Shown: positions 44,701-56,886 of the stretch, piece by piece
How the letters are laid out: each line of letters starts with the position of its first letter
Numbering within the stretch: position 1 is the stretch's first letter
Assembly: GCF_910592395.1 (NCBI RefSeq)
Contig: NC_088324.1
Coordinates: 15,960,953 to 16,024,952 of the forward strand
Direction of reading: 5' to 3'
Origin: Lineus longissimus
Taxonomy: Eukaryota; Nemertea; Pilidiophora; Heteronemertea; Lineidae
DNA: 64,000 nt
Program-made: the position numbers and the translations under genes
The notes under the pieces: model-generated
What the model was told of the DNA's origin: nothing
Database searches by the model: none
The model's input: the letters and a program-made list of their open reading frames with translations, nothing else

Positions 44701-47700
44701 TCATATGAGAATGAAACGTTGAGATGTGTCTTCCAGGTGTGGTGTTTACCAATCTAAACAAAGATGGCTCACTTCCTCCACACATCGTCTACAAGATACG
44801 ACAAAACGCCTCCATGACAGAAACCACTAAACAGGTGCGGCCCAAGTACTGGTTCCCTGGGCCAAAGGACTGGGGCTACCAGTATTATCAGATGGGCTTT
44901 GTGTGGATACAGGATGTAATAGAGAGGGCGATTATCGACACGTATGTCGGCCATGATGTGGTCGAGCCAGGCTCGTACTTCCATCAGTTTCCTTATCCGT
45001 GCTTCATGGCTGATCAGTAAGTACAGTTCCCAACACATTATGATTCTAGTCATTGCCTGCCCTCACCTGCTTCCAAACTTAGGCCACTGCTTGTTCCTAA
45101 ATTTGAAAGAGTCTCTTGAAGCTAGAGGAAAGTCATTCATGAATAAATCCTCCCCCTCCCTTCCACTTCCACTGAATTAACAAAGGTAAGAATGACACAC
45201 ACATCAACTTTCATAGTTCTTGAAAACATCCCCCCTAACTCAGTATTTCTTAAGGAATTTTCCCTGAGACTAAGCTGACTGTAACCAAAACCTGGTAGTT
45301 TTGGCTGAATCTGTCTGGAATGAACGGTGGTATTGAAGGCAGTTGTTTATACAGCTGTGTCGTTGACTTGCAGGTTCCTGTTCATGATAGAGCATGTGAT
45401 GCCACTCTGCCTGACGATCTCGTGGGTCTACTCAGTGGCGATGCTCGTACAGAGTATTGTATACGAGAAGGAGCAGAGACTCAAGGAGGTACGCCATCTT
45501 TACACAGAAAGATAACTGAGCCTATTTGTACAGATTTAAAGCCAAAGTAGTGTCTCTTTATATAGATCTGTTGGTTGGCAGGTGTTGACTTCGGGAAGCT
45601 GTTGATCCCACTAGAGAGGAAATCTGCTGCCCCAAACTTCAGTGAAAGTGGTAAAGCATTTGGCCTCTTATAGAAGTGATACTGAAAAAGGTGTGATTAG
45701 ACAGATGAGGGAATGGTTGTAGAGAAACACGATGTTAGGTTTGTTCCTTGAAGCAAGAATGATATTCGTTCAGATGGTTGAAATAACTTTGGCATCATTT
45801 GCTCTTCCCTCTTCCAGGTGATGAAAATGATGGGTCTGAGCAACGCGGTGCATTGGTGTGCCTGGTTCATCACGAGCTGTGCCCAGATGACCGTTACCAT
45901 GGGGATACTGACGCTCATGTTGAAATATGGCAAGGTGCTCACGTACAGCAACCCCCTCCTCATCTTCCTTGTACTGGAGATCTTTGCCATCGCTACCATT
46001 CTTTTCTCGTAAGTGTCATGTTTGAGAATCACAGAGAATGAAACAATAATCGGCTTTTCTTCAGTACAGGTACCAAAAGGTCCTCTACCAGTGGTGGAGT
46101 AAACACAAGAATGGCCTAGAGTCAGTGGAGCCTCTTGATTACCAAGCTCAGCATGTCTCACTCACCCTGACACCCATAGCCCTACTCTAATTGTTCACTT
46201 GTCTTTCAGGTTCTTAGTGAGTGTGTTGTACTCGAAGGCTAAGCTAGCTGCAGCCTGCGCTGGCATCGTCTACTTCCTGAGCTACGTCCCATATATGTAC
46301 GTGGCCATCAGGGAGGAGGCCGCTGGTGATCACATCTCGGCCTGGGCAAAGTCTATTGCGGTGAGTAGCTGACTTGAACCAACTTGAATCCATTCACTGT
46401 GTTTGGCACACTTTTCAACTTGGTGGAAATGTCTTGGGGCTCAGATCAGCTCAGAGTCAATCAAACGGCCGAGTGTCTCATGTGAATCTTTGTCCTTGGG
46501 AAGCTACAGGGAACAACAAGAAGGAGAGTTTGTTGTGTCTGTTGAACATTAAAACATATGAGTTCTATTTATCAAAAACCTTACTTTTCAGTCCCTATTC
46601 TCGACCACCGCCTTTGGCCTTGGTGCCAAATACTTTGCCTATTATGAGGTAGAGGGCGTTGGTGTGCAGTGGGATAACATCGTGTCATCACCAGTGGAGG
46701 CAGACCAGTACAACTTATTCTCCGTAGCTCTGATGATGATCATCGACTCTATTGTCTACGGTCTCCTTGTGTGGTACATCGAGGCAGTACATCCAGGCTC
46801 CTATGGTCTGCCTAAGCCGTGGTACTTCCCCTTCACCAAGACCTACTGGTTCGGCCACAATATCCGGACTGAGTCAGAGCAGTGTGGTATTACCACTTGT
46901 TGCCTGAAGAGGGCAGGGCTGTCGGTGATTGAGGAGGACCAGGCATGTGCCATGGAACAGACGGGTGAGTAGGCCGACTATTGAAGGGGTTAAAGTGTGC
47001 ATGCACTCGCTCCATATCCGCTCCTACTGTCTTTCCCTGTTAGAGTTCCACAGTGATGATCTTAGGGCAGATATTCCATGGAGAACATCAGATGTGATCA
47101 CACATTATGTAGATCTGTTTGTCCTTTCAGACCATGCGACTGACTTCGAGCCTGAGCCATCTCATCTCCCTCAGGGTGTCCGCATCGAGAATCTCTCCAA
47201 AGTCTACAAGACTGGCAAACGCGCTGTGAACAAGTTGAGCTTGAATCTCTATGAAGGTCAGATCACATCATTCTTGGGACACAACGGAGCTGGCAAGACA
47301 ACAACCATGTACGTATACTAGAATACTGCTCTTTGTTTACTATTGAATAAGGGCTTGAACTGACCTGTACTGCTTTGAGAGTGCGTGAGAAGACCTCCCT
47401 TGAAGATGATATCTGTGTGTTTCCTTGCAGGTCCATCCTGACAGGTCTCTTCCCACCCACAGCCGGCTACGCCTTGGTCTATGACCTTGACATTAGAACA
47501 GACATGGAGGAGATACGCAAAAGTCTCGGCTTTTGTCCGCAGCATAATGTGCTCTTTGACAAGTAAGTCCCGTCTGTCACTGTTGATGTTCTTGATGTCT
47601 AACATATCATTGTCCTGGCCTCCGGCAGAAGCAAACTCTTCTCAGCATTGGCTCTAATCGTTGACCTATTTGACCTTTAGCTTGTCCTTCAGCTAGATCT

Positions 47701-50700
47701 TGAACTTCTGCACACTTTGGAGGGTGGTCTGGTTGCTTCTTTGTCACTCATTGAGGTCACGTGAAAACCTCGGAGATGATACATCAGATATGTCAAGTGA
47801 GACAGACCCAGCAATCACTGAAATCAACTTGTTCAATGCTTCATGAAAGTGGTTCTGTTGTCTTTCAGATTGACAGTTGAGGAGCACCTGTGGTTCTACG
47901 CCCGCCTCAAAGGCATGCAGAACCGGGATATCGCCAAAGAGATGGAGTCGATGATCCAAGATGTCGGCCTCCCGAAGAAACGTGGCAGCACTGTTGATTG
48001 CTTGTCTGGTGGCATGCAGAGGAAGCTCTCGGTTGCCATAGCGTTTGTTGCCGGATCGAGGACCGTGATCTTGGATGAGCCAACAGCGGGGGTGGATCCA
48101 TATGCTAGAAGAGCCATCTGGGATCTGCTTATCAAGTATAAGAGAGGTAAGTGTTGAGCACTCATGTGGATATCTCTTGTACTCATGTGTTTGTGAATTG
48201 TGACACCTGAAACCCAATGTTGCCCTTGACTTCACCTTGACCTTGCATTTCTAGGGCGAACGATTCTGCTCTCGACGCATCACATGGAAGAAGCGGACAT
48301 CCTCGGTGACCGCATCGCAATCATATCTAATGGCAAGCTGAAATGCTGCGGCTCATCTCTCTATTTGAAGAGTGTGTTTGGCGATGGATATCTGCTGACC
48401 ATCGCCAAGAAACAGAAGGACGATGATGTGCTCAGTGCTGGTAAGGTTCATGTGGTTGGTGCCAATTGATGCCTTCGTGCTGTTCCAGTTGGATTATTGT
48501 GGAACATTCTAGTGCACCTGCAATAAGCCATGTTAGTTAGGTCAGAGATCATGGCTGGTGTAAGGAAATGTCGAGCCATCTCCATGATTTGAACAAGGAC
48601 GTCTCGTTCCTCAGTCAAACGCCCTGTACTCTAGCATTGAGCTTAGGAAACATGTCTGTCTTGCTGAGCTTGTATGAACCTTACAGTAATATGAGATGAT
48701 GCTGAAGCCTGGTAAATGGAACCCAGGTTCAAATACTGAAAGTGCTGTCCATGAAGTTTGTCCTTGACCTTGAAATCTGTTTTTCAGATACGCTGTCAGT
48801 AGATGATGACACCATCCACTTTGCTAATGATAACCCGACATTTGTGTCGAAATGTTCCCAAGAAAAAGTGACTGACTTCATCAACAAGTACATCTCGACA
48901 GCCTACAACATCGCTGAATCAAATCGCGAGCTGCGTTATATTCTCCCATTCGAGGAGTTAAGGAAAGGCAACTTTGAGAAGTTCTTTGATCTGTTTGACT
49001 CTGCCCTGTCGCAGCTGGAGATTAGTAGTTATGGCGTCATGGATACGACCTTGGAGGAAGTCTTCTTGAAGGTCACAGAGAAAGCACGCATTGAAGAAGG
49101 TAGATTGTTGGTTTATTATCTTTAGTTTTGATCATTTTGCCTGATGACCTCTCCTCTGGAATCGTTCAACCAGTCGTGCGGGCCCATCTCCATTCGGCTG
49201 TGATTGAGGGGAGGAGTTGCTAGTATGCAGATGGACCTCTTCTCTTCAGTGATTTCATGAGCAAGTGTTACCAACTGTGGGTTCACTGATGTACAAAGTG
49301 TGATGACTCTGGTTGTTACTTCTTGTCGGCAGCTCTGCTGTCCTGATGTCGTCATCTGGCGTTATTGAACCATTCTTAATTGGCAATGCCATCCACTTGC
49401 CATCATGAAATCATTGTGCCATTCTCAAGTCATACCTCTTCATCTTCATTACAGACCCAAGCGAAACCAGCACTCCGGAGGAGGATCTTAAACCAGAGAA
49501 CACAACACTCGATCAAGTGGCCTTGACCCCTAGTCCAGAACCCTCTGACCTTCCCGACCTTGATAACAACTCTATGACAAATCTGCTCATAGGAAGCAGC
49601 AGCGACAATGCCAGCATGACATCACAACCCATTAGATCACATGACACACGTGACACGTCGCCGCAGCACGGGAGCTATTCACTGCTTGCAAATGATGATG
49701 ATGATGATGAGGTGCCTGACCTTGGGTCAAGGTCACAAGGTCGTGGAGATAATCAATATACTCGATTGGAAGACATGGATGCTACATTTGATAGTAAGTC
49801 ATATTGATGTGCATATTCATTTGCTATTTCCCAAGGCTCATCATGTCTGGACGAGCCTAGATACAGAATCTACCTAAATTCATATTAAAATGTGCGACAT
49901 CAAGCTTATCTTGTTTACCACTCCTGAGGCTGGCCAGATTAAGTTTCATGATATTGGCAATAGATGTCTCTTCCCGTCGTTGGCACTATTCATGCTTGTA
50001 CGAGGAGTTTTTACCTCTATTAACTCCAACCAGACTGAGTTTTGTTATTGTGCCCATTGTCACCGGGAGACCACTCGTTGAACCTATTCTCCCCCTTTAA
50101 ATCTTCTTCATCAAGCTACCTTGCCAACCTTCCAGATGATGGTATTGACAATGAAGGTGGAGGTAGCTACCATGTCACTGGCAACGCACTGAGATTACGA
50201 CAGTTCTACGGGGTCATCGTGAAACGCTTCTTCTACGTTTGGCGAAACTGGAAGGGCCTCTTCTCGCAGATTCTGCTGCCTGCTCTGTTTGTGTGCATTG
50301 CCATGACAGTAGCTCTTACAGCACCCCGGGTGAAAGATCTGCCTGAGTTGGTCCTCAGTCCCGCACAGTACTACAACTATACTCAGCCAAGAGGAAACTT
50401 TATTCCGTTTGCAAACAAATGTTACCAGAAAGGTTGCCAGAGGACAAACGATGCAGGACCTCAAAAGATAATTGACACTTTCAAATTTACTGGATCATCT
50501 GCCACGTGTTTGCTGAAGTCACCAGATATGAAGCCACCAGCTGTGATGGAACGCTTAAAGAATTTGGACTTGACGGGGAAATGGCGGTTTTTGTCGCGAT
50601 ATTTTGAGCCTGAGTGTCGCAATGTTTACGTCAAGGGATTCCATCTGGAGAATTTTGTGCCACCGTCGTCGTTTCTTCTGCCGAGTGAGGTAAACACATC

Positions 50701-53700
50701 CAAGTTAGATTCTGGTGAGTTATTCCAACATGTCATCTCCTCTGTTACTGGTATCAATTAGATTACATCTTCTCTTGTCAAGATGAGTGGCCCACGAACT
50801 GTCTCAAAAAGTTCAGTGATTGTCGAAACCAATAAGTTGTGAGGACCATTCATTGGAAATCTCTTCTTGATGGTCTCAGTTCTAAGTATGCGATGATACT
50901 TCATGTTTCCGGTAATTTCTCTTAAATACTTAAATGCATAGGTCAAGGTCAACAGCCAAGGTCAAGGTCAACAGCCAAGGTCAAGGTCAGTTTGTCTTTG
51001 CAGTCACAAGTTCACCTGTACCGAAATACTACCCCGACTGTGAGTGTGCAGGCGATGGTCGTGGCTTTATCTGCCCAACAACTGGCTTCAATGATCCTCC
51101 TGACTTCCAAACCATCACCAGCGACATCTTCCAAGATGTCAGCACCCAAGACGAGGCGCAGTTCTTCTTGAATACCAATGATCTGTATCGTCTCCATAGA
51201 TACGGTGCCATGTCGCTCGGCACCATTAGAGATTACGTCCCTGAGGATTTTGGTGACAGTGCACCGTCGCTGTTTAGGAGATTGGCTGTGAGGAACGTTG
51301 CAAAGGTAAGCTGGGGTTTGTGGGATGTAAGGGAATAGGACAGATATTCTTTCCCCAATTCTGTGTTGACCAATAAACCCATGTTGGAAGATATGTCAGA
51401 TTTGGGTCAGATTCACCAGATTCACCAGTGTAGGATTGTAGGACTCCTGATCCTGAATGTCCTTCCATAGCAGCAGATAGATGCATTGCTTCTTCATGTA
51501 TTTCAGATCCACTACAACAATCGTGGCTACCATGCCATGCCCACCTACCTGAACACCATCAACAACGCCATCTTACGGGCCAACCTGCCAAGGGGGAAGG
51601 GCAACCCAGCGGCGTACGGGATTACTGTCATCAACCACCCGATGAATAACACAAATAATCAGCTGACCATGGAATACATGTAGGTTGTCTTCAACATATT
51701 GTATTTTACTTCTTTCCATCTCTTGGGCTTCTGCATATCTCTGTATCTTTCCCGCTGTGTAGGGCTGAAGTCCATCGAGGGCAGGCCTTGATGCTTTGAA
51801 TGAGCCAGCAGTGGTTTCTGGTATTCCTTGCACGAATCACAAAAGTGAAAGGTGCCACTGAATACTTCAAAAATGTGAGGGATTTTGATTAAGTTAAGGT
51901 CGTCTGCTCATGAAGAACGTCTGCTCATGAAGAACGTCTGCTCATGAAGATCGTCTGCTCATGAAGAACGTCTGCTCATGAAGAACGTCTGCTCATGAAG
52001 ATCGTCTGCTCATGAAGATCGTCTGCTCATGAACAACGTCTGCTCATGAAGAATGTCTGCTCATGAAGAACGTTTGCTCATGAAGATCGTCTGCTCATGA
52101 AGAACGTCTGCTCATGAAAAACGTCTGCTCATGAAGAACGTCTGCTCATGAAGAACGTCTGCTCATGAAGAACGTCTGCTCATGAAGAACGTCTGCTCAT
52201 GAAGAACGTCTGCTCATGAAGAACGTCTGCTCATGAAGAACGTCTGGTGATGTTTTCTGTCTGCTTGTTTCAGCCTGCAAGGATCTGATGTTCTCATCTC
52301 CATCTTCATCATTGTGGCCATGTCGTTTGTCCCGGCCAGCTTCGTCCTCTTCCTGGTTTATGAACGGTCCATCAAAGCCAAACATCTCCAGTTCGTCAGC
52401 GGCATTAATCCAGTCATCTATTGGCTGGCGAATTATGTCTGGGACATGGTAGGTCATCACGCTTAGATTACAGATCTTGATTCAGCTAACTTCTCAATCT
52501 GCTACCTGTCAAGCTGAAGAGCAGCGTTGTGAAGGAGTGAAATTGTCTGAGTCATTTTGGAACTTTGTCAGGTTGATACTTGACATTGGCACAGTCCTTG
52601 TGACCTTGAAAGGTCACATGTATTATTATATCCATTGAATGAGACTCAGAAGAAGAACTTGCCCCTCCAGGCACTGCTATTGTTGGGGTGTTTTGTGTCT
52701 GTGAATCACCCAAGCAAACGTCTGCTAATGTGTCTTGTTTACTTCCAGTGTAACTACTTGGTGCCTGGTGTCTGCTGCATCATCATCCTGCGTGTCTTCG
52801 ACATTCCCGCCTATGTGTCTGCCACCAACTTCCCTGCTACAATCTCCCTCTTCCTGATGTATGGCTGGTCGATCACACCTATGATGTATCCAGCATCGTT
52901 CTGGTTCAAGGAGCCGAGCACGGCGTATATCTGCCTGATTGTGGTCAACCTCTTCATCGGGATAACGTGTATCGTGACGAGCTTCCTACTCGAGTTGTTC
53001 TCTTATGATAATGTAAGTAGTGAGACTGATATTGAGGTAGGCCAGTGGCAGAGTGGATAGAGCACCGGCCTCATTATGAGGAGCTTGTCGGTTCGACTCT
53101 TGGAGGAATACCATCTGACTTCCTTACTTTCTTGATTTGATTACACCTTCATGTGTCACTCCTAATCAAACCATCCTTGTTTCCAGGAACTCAATGAGAT
53201 CCACGAAGTGTTGAAGGTGATCTTCCTCATGTTCCCCAACTACTGCCTGGGACGAGGTTTAATGGATATCGCCTTTAATGAGTATCACAATGAGTTCTAC
53301 TTTAAAACAGGTAAGTAAGGCATAACTTTACCTCTGTTGATGTGCGTTGACTGAATCAAGTAAAAACTTCAAAGAGCTTGGGACTTTTATGAGCCAAACC
53401 ACCAAAGCTAAACTAGAATACAGTAGAAGCTCTCTAGTAAGGACACCATTGGGACTGACGAAGGCTGTCTATGATAGAGAGGTGTCCTGATTAAGGAGGT
53501 GAATGAAGGCAGTGGCCCTGCGAGTGTCCTGCTCTCCTAGATCTCCACTTTGGGAGGTTCCACCGACTTCAGCGTCCAGGATCAGTTGAATGTTTTCTTC
53601 CCCGATAGGTCAATACGACAAGATGAAGTCGCCATTCGAGTGGAATTTGATGGCAAGGAATCTGGTTGCCATGGCGTCCATGGGTTTCATCTTCTTCATC

Positions 53701-56700
53701 ATCACTCTCTTGTGCGAGGTCAGGTTCTTTGTCAAGTCAAAGTAAGTCAGTCTTTCAATTTGAATTGCTGAACCGTCAATGTCCGCTTAAGCCTCATACA
53801 AGACTGTCGCTGGTTCAGGTTAAGAATCAGATTGCATTCAATATCATTAGCCTTTATTATCATGATTCTGTTGTGAAAGTGTGTTTGGGATGCATCAGAA
53901 AATGTTCATGAATATTCTATTCTATGTTGGCCAAGTAAAGTAGCTTGAAGCGCCATCGAGTGAGCAACTTTGTAACTATACATTGGTAAACAGTAAACCG
54001 CAGACCATTGGCAATAACACTGACTTTCCCTTGCAGACATCGTCCCGTCTCAAAAGCACCGATCCCCAATGAAGATGTGGATGTGGCTGCTGAGCGCCGT
54101 CGCGTCCTCCGTGGCAGTGGCAGACATGATCTCCTCCGCCTGGAGAATATCACCAAAGTCTACAAGACCAAGAAGCTCGGGCGACACCTGGCAGTTGACA
54201 GGTTGTGCCTCGGTGTGCCGCAGGGCGAGTGTTTTGGTTTGTTGGGTGTGAATGGCGCTGGAAAGACGACAACGTTTAAGATGTTGACGGGAGATATACT
54301 GCCGACTGGCGGCAATGTTCACCTTGATAGCCATAGGTAGGTATTATGTTCACGACTACATTGTAAATGCATGAGACAGTGCACTGCACCAGGAGGCCTT
54401 AGATGCTCCAAGTGACGATGATAGTCTATGTTAGATTGTCACCTCTGACCTCGTCTTATTCCTCCCTCTTGCAGCATCCTAAACGACATGCTGAAAGTCC
54501 AACAGAAGATCGGCTACTGTCCTCAGTTCGATGCGTTATACGATGAACTCACAGCGCGGGAACATCTCCAGTTGTATGCGCGGCTACGTGGCATACCGCG
54601 TAAAGAAGAAGCGTCTGTGGTCTCATGGGCTCTGCGTAAACTCTCACTCGTACAATATGCAGATAAACCATCAAAGATGTATAGCGGTGGGAATAAACGC
54701 AAGCTGTCGACAGCGATTGCTCTGATTGGTCATCCTCCTGTGATACTTATGGTACGTTGACCTTGTCTACTGGGGCATTCACTCAGAGGCATGAGTGCAC
54801 ACCCGCCAACTCCCTTCTGCTGACCATTACATTTGTTGCCTGTGTTTTCATATTTGCTTGTTGGGGAAGTTCAATTTTGATGTTGGCTGATGTTCACTGA
54901 ACAAGTCGTAAAATGCATCATTTCAATGGGTTTTTGTCATTGATCTCTGATATTTGTTGTGTATTGCAGGATGAACCGACTACCGGGATGGATCCACATT
55001 CACGTCGCTTCCTCTGGGATCTGATCCTGAACCTGATCAAGAAAGGACGATCTGTCATCCTCACTTCACACAGGTGGGTAGCCTAGATCTGTTATCCTCA
55101 CTTCACACAGGTGGGTAGCTGTGGGCAGTGTAATAAGTCCAGCCTGTCAAGTCTGGTGATCAAGTCTGCTCTGAAGCGACTAACCCAAAGACCTTTCTTT
55201 GCTTAAAAACATTGGTTTAAATTGCCGTAATGTCACTCCAAAGTATTGTATGGCCTTCAATTCAACACTTTCATTTCAGTATGGAGGAATGTGAAGCGTT
55301 GTGTTCACGCCTGGCCATCATGGTGAATGGAGAGTTCAAGTGCCTCGGTAGCATACAGCATCTCAAGTCACGCTTCGGTGAGGGCTACACCCTGACCGCC
55401 CGCGCCAAGGGACCTAACTATGAAAGAGAGTTGGAGGCGATTAAGAGATTTATTGAGAGGAACTTTGTTGGTGCTGTGCACAGGGTAAACTCCTCTTCTT
55501 CTTCTGTGGAATATCACTCATGCTCTGTGCTTGCTCTCACTCATGGCTCCTGAAGCTCTTCATATACTTCTCCGACTTAGAAACTGATTTTGCTTGGAGT
55601 CCTAACTAGCTCAGTTGAGATGACAACAGGCTTGAGTTCTAGTGGGGCCAGACCCAGTTTACTCAAATGTGTTTCTGGGATGAAGTGTGACCTAAAACCC
55701 ACATCCCTCATACCTAGATTGTTGTGTGTCTGATTCTATTCCTGGGCGAACTCTGCTCCTGCATGGTATGTGAATGGGGAATCGGTCTTATCCGTAGCCA
55801 GCTAAGAGGTAGGCTACCATAGTCATGATGAGGTAGGCTACCATAGTCATGATGAGGTAGGCTGCCGTAGTCATGATGAGGTAGGCTGCCATAGTCATGA
55901 AGAGCTAGACCAAGTAGAGATACAGATATGTGGATGTGATTTGATGGCATCTTTTCATGTTGTGTCCTTGTTTTCCAGGAGGAGCATTATAACATGGTCC
56001 AATATGAACTCACGTCAAACAACTTGTCGTTGTCACGTGTCTTTGCCAAGATGGAGGAGATGTCAGGTGACCTGCAGCTGGAGGATTACTCCGTCTGCCA
56101 GAACACACTAGACAATGTAAGTCCGGGTGTCAGGATGATGATACAGCGGTTGACATATTCCTTCGTCGTCATCGTTTCTGGCTGAGGTTTTTGTCTTTGC
56201 TTTGTACATGGCGGCTGTACCTGGAAGTGCACCAGAACGTGATAACCCAGGTTTGTGGCAAACCATGGCCTGGGAACCAGGTTGGCTATGAACACAGGCT
56301 CACAAGAGAAATCGGTGAGGTCAACTCTGTTGCTGAAATGTTGTCTTTTCTCATTCAGGTTTTCATCAACTTTGTCAAGAAGCAGAGTGAGATTGTACGA
56401 GAGAGGGAGGACACAGACGAGGTTGTCCCAGACAACCAATCAGAGAGCTTGTTACTTCAGCACAGCAGCTATCGGCGTGAACAGACTCTACATGATGATG
56501 ATGATGATGAGTTGTTAGATTTTGACCAACCAGGAGTGAGTATAGATGTAGGATGGTGGATTGATGTGGCTTGAATCGTCCCGTTATCATGATGACCAGC
56601 TGTGCATGATGGAAACACGCTCATTGAAGGCCTTTGGGGTGTAATCAGAGGTCTGGACATGACAGTTAAGATGGTTTGTAGGGCAGGTGATGGTAATTCT

Positions 56701-56886
56701 GTGTGACCTCACTATCACAGTCAACAAATGGCCAGTAGTGAGTCAGGTTGGTGTGAATTTGTTGAGACACTGTTCTTGTAAAGATGGAGACACATGGCAG
56801 TTTCCTCAATCATGGCTAACCTGTCGTGTTTTATCTTTCAGACGAGATTGGCTTTCATAAACATGGAACCGGTTGTCAACGTGTAA
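35675..56886 (+). CDS. ABCA2: ATP-binding cassette transporter, ABCA2 type
   Basis: Full ABC transporter of 2640 aa (human ABCA2 about 2435), a lipid/sterol exporter of endolysosomal membranes in vertebrates. 37 exons; starts: 35675, 39452, 39891, 40574, 41387, 41899, 42237, 42576, 42919, 43325, 43945, 44321, 44737, 45374, 45818, 46210, 46592, 47131, 47431, 47869, 48255, 48788, 49455, 50136, 51004, 51507, 52274, 52749, 53187, 53609, 54037, 54475, 54970, 55280, 55979, 56359, 56842. Ends, same order: 35743, 39657, 40048, 41193, 41488, 42162, 42419, 42702, 43157, 43420, 44022, 44570, 45016, 45488, 46008, 46360, 46964, 47308, 47562, 48146, 48440, 49099, 49793, 50714, 51305, 51679, 52448, 53012, 53310, 53741, 54336, 54751, 55073, 55484, 56116, 56535, 56886. 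Order: TM1, extracellular domain 1, TMD1, NBD1, linker, TM7, extracellular domain 2, TMD2, NBD2. ABCA2-specific text: [55 protein letters not shown]7/ABCA1 fit less well. Confidence 0.97.
36290..36443 (-). mobile_element. MITE-like fragment, same family as 19281-19464
   Basis: The right end GAGAGGTTCCACTGTAC matches the inverted end of the DDX39 intron element. The interior (reverse strand: CTCTAAGAGGACCACAGCAA) continues the 'rank and rate' of the family, but no opposite end is seen. Confidence 0.5.
37857..38035. mobile_element. MITE-like fragment, same family
   Basis: GTACAACCTCTTTATGAGGA at the left and TGTCCTTGATAGAGAGGTGT at the right match interior text of the 19281-19464 element (TCCTTAATAGAGAGGTGTCC). 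Confidence 0.6.
38560..38720. repeat. AT-rich interspersed repeat, copy 1
   Basis: TTCTGCTCAAAATGAAGAAA, then CATCA.TCCCA.AAATTTTTTGACTTTGAAAATTTTTC and AAAAAATTCAACTCTGAA, also occur in ABCA2 intron 10 (43480-43695). Confidence 0.9.
38738..38790 (-). mobile_element. MITE-like end fragment
   Basis: The reverse strand starts CTACAGTGGAACCCCGGTAA, resembling the TACAGTGGAACC terminus of the family. It directly abuts the AT-rich repeat. Confidence 0.45.
43480..43695. repeat. AT-rich interspersed repeat, copy 2 (ABCA2 intron 10)
   Basis: Two tandem partial copies of the 38560-38720 unit (TTTTTTCTGCTCAAAATGAA and TCTGTTCAAAATGAAGAAAT, each followed by ATCATCAGTCCCAAAA), rich in A and T runs. Confidence 0.92.
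47131..48440 (+). other. ABCA2: ABCA2 nucleotide-binding domain 1 (exons 18-21)
   Basis: Walker [12 protein letters not shown] lies near residues 1217-1227, split by the exon 18/19 junction inside the ATG of TTM. The Q-loop region is [13 protein letters not shown]. The signature [10 protein letters not shown] lies near 1315, Walker [13 protein letters not shown] near 1336, and the H-loop [16 protein letters not shown] in exon 21. All catalytic residues are present, so NBD1 looks competent. Confidence 0.95.
49455..49793 (+). other. ABCA2: ABCA2 cytoplasmic linker (exon 23)
   Basis: A low-complexity Ser/Asp/Pro-rich stretch between NBD1 and the second membrane half, including [10 protein letters not shown] encoded by a GAT trinucleotide run. 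The length and composition of this linker vary in the family, and its phase-1 flanks keep the frame. Confidence 0.85.
50940..50995 (+). repeat. 18-bp repeat, 3 copies, before ABCA2 exon 25
   Basis: GGTCAAGGTCAACAGCCA repeated three times, ending just before the polypyrimidine tract TTTGTCTTTGCAG of exon 25. Confidence 0.93.
51901..52246 (+). repeat. 17-bp minisatellite, ~20 copies (ABCA2 intron 26)
   Basis: About 20 copies of AACGTCTGCTCATGAAG, with AAC/ATC and a few other single-base variants, fill 346 bp. The array stops 27 bp before exon 27 (acceptor CTGCTTGTTTCAG). TCATGA is palindromic, and CTCAT fits the yUnAy branch-point pattern. Confidence 0.97.
53036..53110 (+). mobile_element. tRNA-derived SINE head (ABCA2 intron 28)
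   Basis: A Pol III A box TGGCAGAGTGG (53046-53056) and a B box GGTTCGACT (53090-53098) sit 33 nt apart, as in tRNAs, with GTGGATAGAGCACCGGCCTC between them. The anticodon arm is not well formed, so this looks like a tRNA-like SINE head rather than a functional tRNA gene. No body or tail could be delimited. Confidence 0.6.
53419..53564 (+). mobile_element. MITE-like element, same family (ABCA2 intron 29)
   Basis: CAGTAGAAGCTCTCTAGTAA at the left, GATAGAGAGGTGTCCTGATT inside and GGGAGGTTCCACC at the right match the DDX39 intron element in order. It ends 44 bp before ABCA2 exon 30. Confidence 0.75.
54037..55484 (+). other. ABCA2: ABCA2 nucleotide-binding domain 2 (exons 31-34)
   Basis: Walker [15 protein letters not shown] lies near residue 2296; the Q-loop region is [13 protein letters not shown]. 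The signature [15 protein letters not shown] lies near 2395. Walker B is split across the exon 32/33 junction ([13 protein letters not shown], near 2415-2427). The H-loop is [18 protein letters not shown]. All key residues are intact. Confidence 0.95.
55805..55905. repeat. 24-bp repeat, ~4 copies (ABCA2 intron 34)
   Basis: Four copies of a 24-bp unit around CATAGTCATGATGAGGTAGG, with CTACC/CTGCC variants. Confidence 0.93.

Noticed and set aside
51901-52246. CRISPR-like array of regular 17-bp units
   Set aside because: There are no unique spacers; units are contiguous. It is a minisatellite in a eukaryotic intron.
55590-55650. Possible second SINE (TAGCTCAGTTGAGA)
   Set aside because: A-box-like sequence only; the B box is poor (GAGTTCTAGTGGG), so it is not listed as a feature.
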